Source of the DNA: Tannerella forsythia
GTDB lineage: Bacteria > Bacteroidota > Bacteroidia > Bacteroidales > Tannerellaceae
Assembly (NCBI RefSeq): GCF_003860135.1
Contig: NZ_RQYN01000009.1
Coordinates: 1-64,000, forward strand
Length of the DNA: 64,000 nt
Direction: 5' to 3'
Part shown: positions 15,956-25,221 of the stretch, in pieces
Layout: every line of letters starts with the position of its first letter
Numbering within the stretch: position 1 is the stretch's first letter
The notes under the pieces: model-generated
What the model saw: only the letters and a program-made list of their open reading frames with translations
Database searches by the model: none
What the model was told of the DNA's origin: nothing
Translations under genes and position numbers: made by a program

Positions 15956-16948
15956 TTACAATATTCTGATACTCTTATGTCTGTTCCTCCCGCCTTTGGG
16001 TTTGTTCAGGGTCAGCCGATATGTTGCCATGGCCTCATGGCTGCCCGTACTCACCTTCGACAAAGCGGAAAACGGATATTCATAGGCATAGCTTACACGG
16101 AATTTACCGATATTCGCTCCCAAATAAAGGATACCGTTCATCCGCACACCTTGATAACTATCACCGATCCGGACGCCTAATCCTCCGTTAAACATCGTCT
16201 TGTAAACCGCTCTTACGGTCACATCGCCCATGTACATCTGCAAGTCCGTTTGCATAAATACAGAAGGCTGTAACTCAATCAACGGATTTTTCAGTTTAAT
16301 ATTGTACCCGGCTGTTAAATTATATCCCCGATTGACTTTCAGCGTAAAATTTTCATCCAACTCCATCTCCGGAGCAAGTACGTGTGTGGAAGCAATACCG
16401 ACATAATATTTGTCTGTCGAGTAGAGCAATCCAACGGCTACATCCAGCCCCTTCGCATCGACGTCGGATTTGGGCAAAGCCTCATCTTCTTTCGAATGGT
16501 CAGAACTTCCATCAATCCCTTCGGGAACAGGCTCTGCCTTAGAGCCTAAATACGACTTGCTGATCATTCCACCTTGAAGTCCGATACTCAATACTCCTTT
16601 ACCCAGCTTATGTTTATACGCATATTGAAGCGAAGTGTACACATCTTTATATAACGTACTTTTATCGTCGCTAAAAAACATCACTCCTACCCCATGCCGT
16701 GTTTTTCCGAACGTGAAAGGCATATCGGCTGCAACGAAAGCCGACTGCGGCATTCCTCTGTCGAGTCCAAGCCATTGCAGCCGGTAGAGCGCCGTTACCG
16801 CGAGTTCGTTCTTCATCCCGACCGAGGCAGGGTTATATGCCCCCATTGCCATAAAATAATGGTTCAGTGATGCGTCGATCTGCGCCCAAGCAGAAGCTAT
16901 CCCCATGTTTAAAAGGAGAAATACTGTCCAGAATCGTTTGATCGTCAT
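15956..16948 (-). CDS. porP: Type IX secretion outer-membrane protein PorP/SprF
   Basis: PorP/SprF proteins are outer-membrane beta-barrels of the T9SS. The 330-residue protein has a signal peptide ending near ASAWAQ. The family opening follows: IDASLNHYFMAMGAYNPASVGMKNELAVTALYRLQWLG, then alternating beta-strand segments to the C-terminus (RVSYAYEYPFSAL). It is the first gene of the cluster, with porK 30 nt behind. No consensus promoter is obvious, but a large dyad sits immediately upstream of the ATG. Confidence 0.93.
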   Translation of the reverse strand: MTIKRFWTVFLLLNMGIASAWAQIDASLNHYFMAMGAYNPASVGMKNELAVTALYRLQWLGLDRGMPQSAFVAADMPFTFGKTRHGVGVMFFSDDKSTLYKDVYTSLQYAYKHKLGKGVLSIGLQGGMISKSYLGSKAEPVPEGIDGSSDHSKEDEALPKSDVDAKGLDVAVGLLYSTDKYYVGIASTHVLAPEMELDENFTLKVNRGYNLTAGYNIKLKNPLIELQPSVFMQTDLQMYMGDVTVRAVYKTMFNGGLGVRIGDSYQGVRMNGILYLGANIGKFRVSYAYEYPFSALSKVSTGSHEAMATYRLTLNKPKGGRNRHKSIRIL

Positions 16949-16953
16949 TCGAA

Positions 16954-16982
16954 AGAGTTACATCTATAGATATGATAACTCT
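16954..16982. promoter_or_regulatory. Dyad directly upstream of porP
   Basis: AGAGTTA (16954-16960) and TAACTCT (16976-16982) flank a perfect 10-bp palindrome, ATCTATAGAT (16962-16971). The structure ends six bases before the porP ATG and would cover its ribosome-binding region. It could be an operator or an mRNA hairpin; the sequence alone does not decide. Confidence 0.45.
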
Positions 16983-17010
16983 GAAAAACTCGTAAAATTG
17001 TGTATGAAAT

Positions 17011-17044
17011 AAAAAAGAGTTGCAAGCACTGCCCGCAACTCTTT
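17011..17044 (-). terminator. Rho-independent terminator after the DUF2795 gene
   Basis: On the minus strand, a 10-bp perfect stem (AAAGAGTTGC with GCAACTCTTT, 11-nt loop) runs into a T tract. It begins six bases past the DUF2795 stop and separates that gene from the porP cluster. Confidence 0.8.
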
Positions 17045-17050
17045 CATTTT

Positions 17051-17272
17051 TCAGTATTCTTCTTCATTAAAGAAAAAGTCTTCCTTACTGGGATAATCCG
17101 GCCAGAGATCTTCTATACTCTCATATATTTCACCTTCATCTTCCATCTCTTGTAGATTTTCAATGACTTCGAGCGGAGCACCGGAACGTTGAGCGTAATC
17201 AATCAGTTCGTCTTTGGTTGCAGGCCAAGGTGCATCTTCCAATTTGGATGCCAATTCTAATGTCCAGTACAT
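17051..17272 (-). CDS. DUF2795 domain-containing small acidic protein
   Basis: The 73-residue protein resembles DUF2795 proteins of Bacteroidetes: YWTLELASKLEDAPWPATKDELIDYAQRSGAP, then an acidic tail (QEMEDEGEIYESIEDLWPDYP). It is strongly acidic and has no signal or membrane segment, so it is cytoplasmic. It has a probable promoter upstream and a clear terminator downstream, so it appears to be a single-gene unit. The function is unknown. Confidence 0.9.
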   Translation of the reverse strand: MYWTLELASKLEDAPWPATKDELIDYAQRSGAPLEVIENLQEMEDEGEIYESIEDLWPDYPSKEDFFFNEEEY

Positions 17273-17335
17273 AAAAATTCTATTTTACAGTTATTTACCT
17301 TTAAAGCCATCCCAAAAATGGGCTGAAATTTTCGG

Positions 17336-17366
17336 CAAAAATAAACCTTTATTTGTTAGGTACAAG
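17336..17366 (-). promoter_or_regulatory. Probable promoter of the DUF2795 gene
   Basis: CTTG (17366-17363), a 19-nt spacer and TATTTTTG (17343-17336) match the Bacteroidetes promoter form with one change in the -33 box. It partly overlaps the 3' end of the adenosyltransferase gene. The predicted leader is about 58 nt. Confidence 0.45.
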
Positions 17367-17928
17367 CGCTATCCCAAAGAATTTCGTCATTATTTTTACG
17401 GACACACTCATTCCGACCGATAACAAACAGAAGATCAGAGAGTCGATTCATAAAAATCAGCACAGGTTCTTCGACGGTTGCCGACTCGGTGAGACGATAT
17501 ATGCGTCGTTCGGCACGGCGACACACCGTACGGCATACATGCGCCAAGGCCGACGTGCGGTTTCCTCCGGGCAAAACAAATCCGCGCATGCGCGGCAACT
17601 GCGAATCGTAACGGTCGATCGCTTCTTCAAGTCGACGAATACTCTCGGGAGTCACATTACTTTCGATGCGCAGATCAGTTTGCGTCATATCGGTTGCGAG
17701 ATAAGAGCCCACGGTAAACAACTTGTGCTGAACAAAGCGAAGCAGATCGGCCGTTTCCTGATCATCCGTTTCGGCAATCAACAACCCTATTTGCGAATTC
17801 AATTCGTCGATCGTGCCGTAAGCTTCAAGGCGGGGATGTGTTTTGGAGACACGTACACCTCCTACGAGAGAGGTCGTTCCCTTATCACCGCCACCGGTAT
17901 ATAGTAAACTTTTTTTCATCTCTTTCAT
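17356..17928 (-). CDS. Cob(I)alamin adenosyltransferase, PduO type
   Basis: The enzyme transfers an adenosyl group from ATP to cob(I)alamin, making coenzyme B12 in the cytoplasm. The 190-residue protein has the PduO-type N-terminal ATP-binding motif YTGGGDKGTTSL and the EAYGTIDELNSQIGL helix. The C-terminal helices contain RTSALAHVCRTVCRRAERRIYRL and the FMNRLSDLLFVIGR active-site segment. The first ATG immediately follows the stop of the DUF5106 gene; an ATG three codons later is equally possible. The two genes are surely co-transcribed. Confidence 0.95.
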   Translation of the reverse strand: MKEMKKSLLYTGGGDKGTTSLVGGVRVSKTHPRLEAYGTIDELNSQIGLLIAETDDQETADLLRFVQHKLFTVGSYLATDMTQTDLRIESNVTPESIRRLEEAIDRYDSQLPRMRGFVLPGGNRTSALAHVCRTVCRRAERRIYRLTESATVEEPVLIFMNRLSDLLFVIGRNECVRKNNDEILWDSACT

Positions 17929-18891
17929 TTATTTAGAAGATTCTGTTTCTTGTTGCGCGGGAGCATGGAGAATGCTGTTCAGGTAAAGTTCGATGTATGA
18001 GAATGCAACATCTTTCATTACGACCTTATGCTCTTTATCAAGCAGATAAAGCGTCGGAAGAACACGCAATACATACGTCTGTTGCTGCTGGATATCAAGC
18101 TCCTTATCATAACCGTGTATCCACGCTTGAGGCATCTGAGGCAAGTATTTCTTCCATTGCTCTTCAGCCATATCGGGATATATGGAGAGAATCGTGAGCT
18201 TTTTCTGCGCGATCATCTGCTTAACAGGTTGCGACGCGTCAATCATCCGAATTAGCTCCAGAGCATTCCCCAAATCGAGACCATGAAAAAAGACGAGTAC
18301 AAAATCGGTCTTCAAGTTATATAGCGATCCTTGAGAACCGTTCTCCGTCGTATATCGGATGTCAGCCGCCCGCGTGCCCGGACGGTTTTTCCGCACTTGT
18401 TCCAGCATGACCAGAGGACGCCCTTTGCGGTAGGTATCCAGACTGTCTGACGCAACCATGTGCTCGAGTACGGGGATGAAAAATTCTTCATTTCGCATCG
18501 GAGAAGCGGGATGAAAAAGATATTGCTCCATCTTCGAGGTAAAGAAAGCGTACAAAGCACGGTTTTTCTGCGCTTGATCAAGTAAGCGCTTGATTCCTTC
18601 GCACGAGGTCTGATACGGCGCATAGGGAAAAATCGAAAAGAAGTCGACAAGGGCCTGCTCAGTAATATGCGCGGCACTACCCACGAAAGCGGTATCGGCG
18701 AAGTCGAAATGATCCCAATAATGCATCGCCAGATACTCGGCACGCAGTCTCGGTTCAGTGTAAACTGCCGGGACTTCGGCCTGTTTGAACGTTTTCTGCC
18801 CCGATACATCCGTCGACGTTCCACAGCCCCAAAACAACATCAAGCCTGCCAAACCACAGCCGAACAGGAGCAATTGTTTTTTCATCATCAT
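17929..18891 (-). CDS. DUF5106 domain lipoprotein
   Basis: The 320-residue predicted lipoprotein has a signal sequence MKKQLLLFGCGLAGLMLFWGC ending in a lipobox cysteine. The body resembles DUF5106 (YLAMHYWDHFDFADTAFVGSAAHITEQALVDFFSIFPYAP). It is followed by a thioredoxin-like half (DFVLVFFHGLDLGNALELIRMID; VLRVLPTLYLLDKEHKVVMKD) that lacks a CXXC pair. The ATG cluster at 18891-18885 is chosen because the -7 box at 18935-18928 predicts transcription start downstream of the ATG at 18930. Its link to the adenosyltransferase is only by operon. Confidence 0.82.
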   Translation of the reverse strand: MMMKKQLLLFGCGLAGLMLFWGCGTSTDVSGQKTFKQAEVPAVYTEPRLRAEYLAMHYWDHFDFADTAFVGSAAHITEQALVDFFSIFPYAPYQTSCEGIKRLLDQAQKNRALYAFFTSKMEQYLFHPASPMRNEEFFIPVLEHMVASDSLDTYRKGRPLVMLEQVRKNRPGTRAADIRYTTENGSQGSLYNLKTDFVLVFFHGLDLGNALELIRMIDASQPVKQMIAQKKLTILSIYPDMAEEQWKKYLPQMPQAWIHGYDKELDIQQQQTYVLRVLPTLYLLDKEHKVVMKDVAFSYIELYLNSILHAPAQQETESSK

Positions 18892-18927
18892 GCTATTTAA
18901 TACCTTTATAATTTTGTGTTTCGGGCA

Positions 18928-18935
18928 CAAATGTA
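18928..18935 (-). promoter_or_regulatory. -7 element for the DUF5106-adenosyltransferase operon
   Basis: TACATTTG on the minus strand matches TAnnTTTG. The predicted start near 18922 leaves about 30 nt before the ATG at 18891. No good -33 element is seen. The remainder of 18936-19288 is AT-rich and shows no gene. Confidence 0.45.
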
Positions 18936-19288
18936 CGGGATAAATTCCAATATTTATATCGTAAAATAAAATGTTTTTTAATTTCCGACTTTACTTAAAG
19001 ATACGCTTTACGATCGCTTTGATTTTTTTCGTGCGTGGGAAGGGCATCGATCAATAAAACATAAAACACAATTTATCAACTAATTTAGTCGATTTCAAAA
19101 TACTCCAAAAGGAGTCAAACACACGTAGAAAGGATGAGCCAGACATAAAAAGCCCTCCCCCTCTTTCTTTAGTTTTTCTTCACACATCATACAAGCCGCC
19201 AAAACGCTTCAAAAGCCCCTGATTACCTCATCGGTATGCTAACAATTACAAAATAATAGCAGAAAACACAAAATCTTACAAAAAAACA

Positions 19289-19319
19289 TTTGCCCGACAA
19301 AAAAAACACCATATTTTTG
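19289..19319 (+). promoter_or_regulatory. Strong promoter of the large CTD protein gene
   Basis: TTTG (19289-19292), exactly 19 nt, then TATTTTTG (19312-19319) is a full match to the Bacteroidetes promoter. The predicted start near 19325 gives a leader of about 95 nt that is AT-rich. Confidence 0.75.
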
Positions 19320-19419
19320 CAATTTATTCTTTACAGACAACAAACTCTAAACAAATACTCTTTTCGACAAATAAATAAAGTAAATGAGATATTAACGTCA
19401 ATTTAAAGATAAGATAGAT

Positions 19420-22400
19420 ATGAAAAGAAAACCTACTCATCATTTGCATGCACTCCCTTTTTGTCTATGGAGAAAAAGAAGCAGAACACTCATGCTGCTT
19501 TGTACGCTATTAGTCTCAACGATCGTAGCAGAGGCCCAAAAAGTAAACTGGACATCAGGCTATCCGAAACTGGACGAAGTTCCTTTGGTGATGCTGGAAG
19601 ACGAACACACTTTATTGCTACGATTTACTCCGCTGAGCGCAGACATTAACAACGCGATTATTGAGGTGGCACTGCCCCCACAAGTAGACTTCGGCGCCAT
19701 CAGTGGGAGTACCGTATTGACCTCAAACCCTTTGAGCATGTCAAGCACGTTTGGAGGCACATTAGCCACAGGCAAGACGGCAGCCATAGCTGTCACCTCG
19801 AATGGCAATAAACTGCTTCGCAATACGGAAGTAGAAATCCATGTCAAAGTAAAAGCCGTTTCGTGCGGCACGCCCGGAGCGGCGAATTTCGGCATTCAGA
19901 TTAAGTCGGGAGCAACCAATGTGACAGACGGACAGAATTCCGTAACGACCAATATTGTAAAACCAAGTATTGCCTTAATATCAAACGACGGAACGATTAA
20001 TTTCCCGACCCAGACAAGTGTCAATACCGTAACATATTATCTTAAAACGAATACAACGAATAAGGCTTCTTCCGCGAAAGTTACGTTTACGACAGATCTT
20101 GTAACCACTCTTTCGGATTTCAAGCTCAAAGGCGTAGCTTTCACACCAACCGAGGCTACTGTCGGCGGCAAAAAGACCTACACGTTTGCCTTCACTCCGG
20201 CCTTATTAGGCAGTAAAATCGACAACACTAACGATAAAGTCATCACTTTTCAAGGCGCTTCGACCGGCTGTGGCTCCCATTTGGTAGAAGCCAGTGTGCA
20301 ATACCCGCACGATTCGGACTGTGCCACTACAACGGGCTCGTCCGTGACATTAGCTTTCCCGTCTCCTCCCCTGCCCAACATGGAACATGTTAACACGCAT
20401 TACGTCAACCATGCCGATGCTCCCATCACCACTATCCAAGTGAATATGGACGGGACTACCCCCACCATCGTGAAAACAATTTTCCGGAATACAGGTGGAC
20501 TCGCACAGAACATTCAATTACACTTCCGCAACTATGGGTCGTATAATTATCTTGACATCTCCGATATTTACATGCAAGTAGAAGGAACCCCCAAACGCAA
20601 GATTACAGCCGGAGAAATTACCGTAGTAAGGACTACAAGAAACACGTCTGTTTATGGCTATCTTAAACCAAGTGCCCTCGGAAAACCGTACGCCATTGAT
20701 ATCCTTATTCCGGAAGAAGTCCCGGCCGGCAAAACGATTACATTCTGGGTACCGACCATTAACGGAGATATTTATGATAACACGACTCGCGATGTGTACC
20801 ATAATTACGGAACAAATACCATCAACGGAATAACGAGCAACATCACTCAAGTCAAAAGTCCTTGTGGCGATGACGGTGTCGCTGTATCCGCGCCTCATCG
20901 TCATACTTATCTCAATGTTGCGCACTACCGTGAGTTGCCTCCGAGTTTAAGCATAAAAGGAGGCCAGATAAAGAAGCAGACTGTTTTCATCGCACCCGGT
21001 TCTACGAATGAGACCGTAGCAGAATTCCACGTTAAGGCCCCTGCATGGCTTACGATTCAGAGCATGAAAATAACAGCCAACAGCGATGGCACCGGCACGT
21101 TTTATGGACAAGCAACCGTGTCTCCGGGTGCTAATCAGGCATTCGTATCAGTTCAAAACAAGGGTAATCAAGGAACTGCTTACTTACATATAGAGTACAA
21201 AGCAGCACCCTGTGGATCATCCTCTAATCAAACGGAGAAAATACATTACTGGGTAAACCAGAAGTGGGCTACCAAGAACCTCGAAAGAGTAAGCCAGGTC
21301 TTTCAGGAAGCCATTCATACTTGCGATATCACGGGCATATCGTTCGATGAGTTTTATTCTCGCAGAACCAGTAAAGGACTGAAAGATACCGACAACAACA
21401 GGATACCGGACAATGGTTCCGCAGCTCCCGACGATGAAATACGGCATGATCTCTTCGTCACTGAAGACGAAGGCTATTTCTATTGGAAAGGAACCGTTCA
21501 GGCACCGGGCGGGTATAGATACATCGATATGCCGGTCAAATCCGTAGGCTTCCGGTTCGATTCGCACGTCGTACCTACCCCCCAAAATGCGACAGTCACC
21601 CTCAACGGTACCCCGGCTGCCGGTCAGGTTACCTTTACAAGACCGACAGGTAATACGGGTTATTTCCGCTTTCATTATCCCGGCGGTTTAGCCGCCAATA
21701 CGGTAGTTGAAATCAAGGTTCCTTTTAAAGTCCAAGCGGGCACTAACAACCCCAACAGCATGGATTCGGAATTATATGTAAGCGCAACTCCTGTGGGTAA
21801 TCCGTTAAACAGCGCAAGCGATCCGGCGCGTAAAGGTAAAGAAAAAGCATCGCTACCCATCGGCACATACAACATTGATCGGTTGAATTGGTGGAATAAC
21901 GATGCAAAGGAAGAATCCTTCCCTGATAACAGTCCGAAAAACAATCTTCACATGGGATATACCGATATTTTTCACAGCGGAAGATTCCCATATCCATACT
22001 TTCCGAAAGAAGTACGTTTCCACGAGTATCTCGAGAAGCTCGAATTCAAACTGCCTAAAGGGTACCGTATAATCGATCCTTTAACCATACAATACAACAA
22101 AATCAGCGCTCCGCTCGAAAATGCCATATTAGCCGCTGAAAGTTCGACGGACGGACATATGATTTATGATGTCAAAAGTTTGTATGACCTAACGTATGAT
22201 GGATCCGGCACGTTGCAAAGCGGTAAATGGCAACTACCCGATGATTTCTGGCGACTTACGACATACGGAAAAATCAAGGCGTTACCCTCGGCCAAGCGCG
22301 ATGCAAGCATCATGCAACGTATCTCGACGTGGAAGAATCCGAAAACCGGAAAAATCCATACCGATGTGCTTGACGTTACATTCAAATATAGCGGGCCGGG

Positions 22401-25083
22401 CAATTCGCTCGAAGTATCGGTACCGGAAGTACCGGCTTACGGTCCCACCGTCAGCAGTCCGGCGCTCACCATAACAAACCAGACAAGCAAACCGATACAG
22501 GATATGTGGTTTTATTTCGAAGGAGATATCAGTGACGTCAAACTCAAAGATGCCGATGCGGGAACGGTCTATACCGGCACCGGACTGGGAAATCGTTGGG
22601 TAAAAGTTGCGAACGTACCCGGCACTGCTTCCAAAACCTTTGAGATGAGTTATACCTATAATTTTAACGACTGTAGTGGCGATAAAGTGAAGGTGTATAC
22701 CGGCGCCGGATTCAACAATTCATGGGCCCCCAATACAAATGCTCCGCTCGATCCGGACGGTGACAATTTTTCAGCGATCGACTCGTTCGTCATCAAGCCT
22801 TCAGCCAATGCTACGGTAGCAGGAAGCATCACGGCTGCCAAAGATACCTTTAAACACGAATCGGTAGAGCCGTACACAATCAAAGTGAATTTTACGACAG
22901 TCACTTCGACGGGAGCACTCAAAAACCCCGAGATGAAAGACTTTACAGTTCCTGCCGGACAAGTCTATAAAGCTGGAAGTGCCCGGCTGGAATATCCCGT
23001 AGGTACACTGACTCCAGTTCCCGCTACGATGGAGGCTGCACTCGTTGCAGCATTCGGGGCGGGAGAAGACGCGGCACGGACAATCGCTTCGATTAAACTC
23101 GCCGATGCCAAAGGTAGTGATATCATCCTCCCGGGCAACCTCGATACAGAAGCAACAGACGCCAACCGGACAGCTAGTGTCGTCATGGAATTTAATGCCA
23201 AGTGTAATACCGATTTTACGGGAATACAATATAAAGGACAGATTGCCGGCATGTCGCCCTGCGGAACGGTTGCAGCCGGAAGCGGCATCCATATCGTTTC
23301 ACGTAAACTGTATCCGAACGTAACGTACAACTATCTGTTTGAAGACATCAGAATCGCACCAGTATCAGGCACCCATGCGTTTAACGAGATTCAAACACAG
23401 GATACGCTCAAGCTAACGATCAAAAAGATCACCGGAACCGTCAATAACATGGTGCCGACGGATCATTTGATGCTCCAGATGCCCAAAGAGTTGAACGTTG
23501 ATGGGGAATCGGTCTTCTACAAGGGCTCCGGTTCGATGAGCGGGCTGGATAAGTCTGATCAGATTATCTTTAAGGACAGCATCGACGTTAAAGGTGTACG
23601 TTATGTCAAACTGCCGATGCCAATCGATGAATACAATGCGGCAGCCAACAAGGGGGTAGGTGCTGAAATAACCTGCCATGTACCTGTTAAGTACACCCCC
23701 AACGGGCACACACGCAAAGATAACCCTGTCGATTCCATTATCGCTTCCGTCAATATCTACGCCATATTCGGAAGCTGTCCGCCCATCGTCGTACCTGTCG
23801 GTACCGGCAAAGACAGCATCGGGCTCTTTACAGCCAAAGAAATCCCGGCACGTCTGTATGTAGGCGAACTCGATACGATCGAAATACTCAGTGCCGGATT
23901 CGGAGGAAGCTGGTATCTCGAAAAGACAGGCGGAACGCTGCAACATACCGGAGCCAAATGGCCGCATGCCCCGATCGACTCGACCAAGCTCGGAGAACTG
24001 ATGTACTATTTCACTCCCGTGATTAACGGACATCATTTCGGCGGACGACTGCCTTATCCGGTAAAGATATGGATTCACCCATGGTTTATCCGCAATCTCG
24101 ATCCGATGAAGTATATCTGTGAAGATCATGATACCCTATTCGTCAAGGGAGGAGGAATGGATATTAAGTACCAGTGGTTCCACGAAGGCAATGCGATCGC
24201 AGGTGCTACAGACACCAGCCTGATTGTGCGTAAACCCGGAAGATATCATGTAGAAATCACGGATACGGTTCCCGAAACCGTCAGCTCAGACACGATGGAG
24301 GTATACTTTCGCGAAATCCCCACGTTCATCAAAAATCTGCCTCTCCGTGCACGCGAATGCGATGACTGGCGATACCTGCTGAGCGTTGAAACGACCGGAA
24401 AATTCATGACCTATCAATGGTACAGAAACGGACTGCCCATACCGGGAGCGACCAAGAGCAGCTACTACGCGCTGGCCAAAGACTCGTCGGCGTTCTTCCG
24501 TGTCTCGGTCAAGAATCCTTGCGGCGACAGCATTGTAAGTAATCAGTGCTACCTCAGTTTCTGCGACGAGAAAGTACATGGGATCAATCGCTTGATCGAA
24601 CTAATCGTTCCGGCATCGGCCGAGACCGACCCGAGACCGGGACAGCTGATCTTCGTAAAAAGTCAACAAAACTTCAAGTTCACGATCAAGGCGAAAGACG
24701 GATACAGTCTGAAATACGCTACGGTTACGACCGACAGTCCGATCTGGAACGAACAAGGCGGTATCAAACGAACGATGCTTTCGGACAGTGTCATGGAAGT
24801 AACGATCCTTACCGTTACCCGAAACCTGAAAGTAACGGTATCGGGAGTCAGTCCGGTAAGCAATCAGGAGATCATCGGCAAGGCATCGAGAGCCTGGGCT
24901 TATGAAGGGAAAATCTACGTGGAGAGCGATCGTCCCGCCACGGTTTATGTCTTCACCTCCATGGGTCATCTCTACCGACGTGAGACGGTACATGCGGGAC
25001 TGACGACGTTCGACGCACCGCAAGCGGGTGTTTACTTTATCAAATTCGATAACGGATACTCCGGCAAGATTCTAGTCGAATAA
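19420..25083 (+). CDS. Very large secreted surface protein with T9SS C-terminal sorting domain
   Basis: The 1887-residue protein has a long N-region and a hydrophobic signal (TLMLLCTLLVSTIVAEAQ, about residues 24-41). The body is Thr/Asn/Gly-rich and beta-rich, with many DUF11-like or Ig-like segments. Two Ig-like domains precede the end: one has YQWFHEGNAIAGATDTSLIV (about 1580-1610), the other TYQWYRNGLPIPGATKSSYY (about 1660-1690). The last 70 or so residues (YEGKIYVESDRPATVYVFTSMG ... GVYFIKFDNGYSGKILVE) look like a type A T9SS sorting domain. The protein is probably exported by the nearby PorKLMNP system and anchored on the cell surface. It stands alone between its own promoter and terminator. 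The specific function is unknown; adhesin or surface-layer roles are possible. Confidence 0.88.
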   Translation: MKRKPTHHLHALPFCLWRKRSRTLMLLCTLLVSTIVAEAQKVNWTSGYPKLDEVPLVMLEDEHTLLLRFTPLSADINNAIIEVALPPQVDFGAISGSTVLTSNPLSMSSTFGGTLATGKTAAIAVTSNGNKLLRNTEVEIHVKVKAVSCGTPGAANFGIQIKSGATNVTDGQNSVTTNIVKPSIALISNDGTINFPTQTSVNTVTYYLKTNTTNKASSAKVTFTTDLVTTLSDFKLKGVAFTPTEATVGGKKTYTFAFTPALLGSKIDNTNDKVITFQGASTGCGSHLVEASVQYPHDSDCATTTGSSVTLAFPSPPLPNMEHVNTHYVNHADAPITTIQVNMDGTTPTIVKTIFRNTGGLAQNIQLHFRNYGSYNYLDISDIYMQVEGTPKRKITAGEITVVRTTRNTSVYGYLKPSALGKPYAIDILIPEEVPAGKTITFWVPTINGDIYDNTTRDVYHNYGTNTINGITSNITQVKSPCGDDGVAVSAPHRHTYLNVAHYRELPPSLSIKGGQIKKQTVFIAPGSTNETVAEFHVKAPAWLTIQSMKITANSDGTGTFYGQATVSPGANQAFVSVQNKGNQGTAYLHIEYKAAPCGSSSNQTEKIHYWVNQKWATKNLERVSQVFQEAIHTCDITGISFDEFYSRRTSKGLKDTDNNRIPDNGSAAPDDEIRHDLFVTEDEGYFYWKGTVQAPGGYRYIDMPVKSVGFRFDSHVVPTPQNATVTLNGTPAAGQVTFTRPTGNTGYFRFHYPGGLAANTVVEIKVPFKVQAGTNNPNSMDSELYVSATPVGNPLNSASDPARKGKEKASLPIGTYNIDRLNWWNNDAKEESFPDNSPKNNLHMGYTDIFHSGRFPYPYFPKEVRFHEYLEKLEFKLPKGYRIIDPLTIQYNKISAPLENAILAAESSTDGHMIYDVKSLYDLTYDGSGTLQSGKWQLPDDFWRLTTYGKIKALPSAKRDASIMQRISTWKNPKTGKIHTDVLDVTFKYSGPGNSLEVSVPEVPAYGPTVSSPALTITNQTSKPIQDMWFYFEGDISDVKLKDADAGTVYTGTGLGNRWVKVANVPGTASKTFEMSYTYNFNDCSGDKVKVYTGAGFNNSWAPNTNAPLDPDGDNFSAIDSFVIKPSANATVAGSITAAKDTFKHESVEPYTIKVNFTTVTSTGALKNPEMKDFTVPAGQVYKAGSARLEYPVGTLTPVPATMEAALVAAFGAGEDAARTIASIKLADAKGSDIILPGNLDTEATDANRTASVVMEFNAKCNTDFTGIQYKGQIAGMSPCGTVAAGSGIHIVSRKLYPNVTYNYLFEDIRIAPVSGTHAFNEIQTQDTLKLTIKKITGTVNNMVPTDHLMLQMPKELNVDGESVFYKGSGSMSGLDKSDQIIFKDSIDVKGVRYVKLPMPIDEYNAAANKGVGAEITCHVPVKYTPNGHTRKDNPVDSIIASVNIYAIFGSCPPIVVPVGTGKDSIGLFTAKEIPARLYVGELDTIEILSAGFGGSWYLEKTGGTLQHTGAKWPHAPIDSTKLGELMYYFTPVINGHHFGGRLPYPVKIWIHPWFIRNLDPMKYICEDHDTLFVKGGGMDIKYQWFHEGNAIAGATDTSLIVRKPGRYHVEITDTVPETVSSDTMEVYFREIPTFIKNLPLRARECDDWRYLLSVETTGKFMTYQWYRNGLPIPGATKSSYYALAKDSSAFFRVSVKNPCGDSIVSNQCYLSFCDEKVHGINRLIELIVPASAETDPRPGQLIFVKSQQNFKFTIKAKDGYSLKYATVTTDSPIWNEQGGIKRTMLSDSVMEVTILTVTRNLKVTVSGVSPVSNQEIIGKASRAWAYEGKIYVESDRPATVYVFTSMGHLYRRETVHAGLTTFDAPQAGVYFIKFDNGYSGKILVE

Positions 25084-25137
25084 CGATGGCGATACCTTTT
25101 TTCCCACACAAGCTTTAGATGCTTTATCGGGATAAGA

Positions 25138-25186
25138 TTTTAAGAGGGGGTGTCTAAACGCAATGTTTGGGCGCACCCTCTTAAAA
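25138..25186 (+). terminator. Hairpin terminator after the large CTD protein gene
   Basis: TTTTAAGAGGG (25138-25148) pairs perfectly over 11 bp with CCCTCTTAAAA (25176-25186). It starts about 55 nt after the stop codon. The A/T ends of the stem supply the T tract, so it may act in both directions. Confidence 0.6.
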
Positions 25187-25221
25187 TATATAAGAAAAGG
25201 TTATATTTCGGTCTTCGAATG

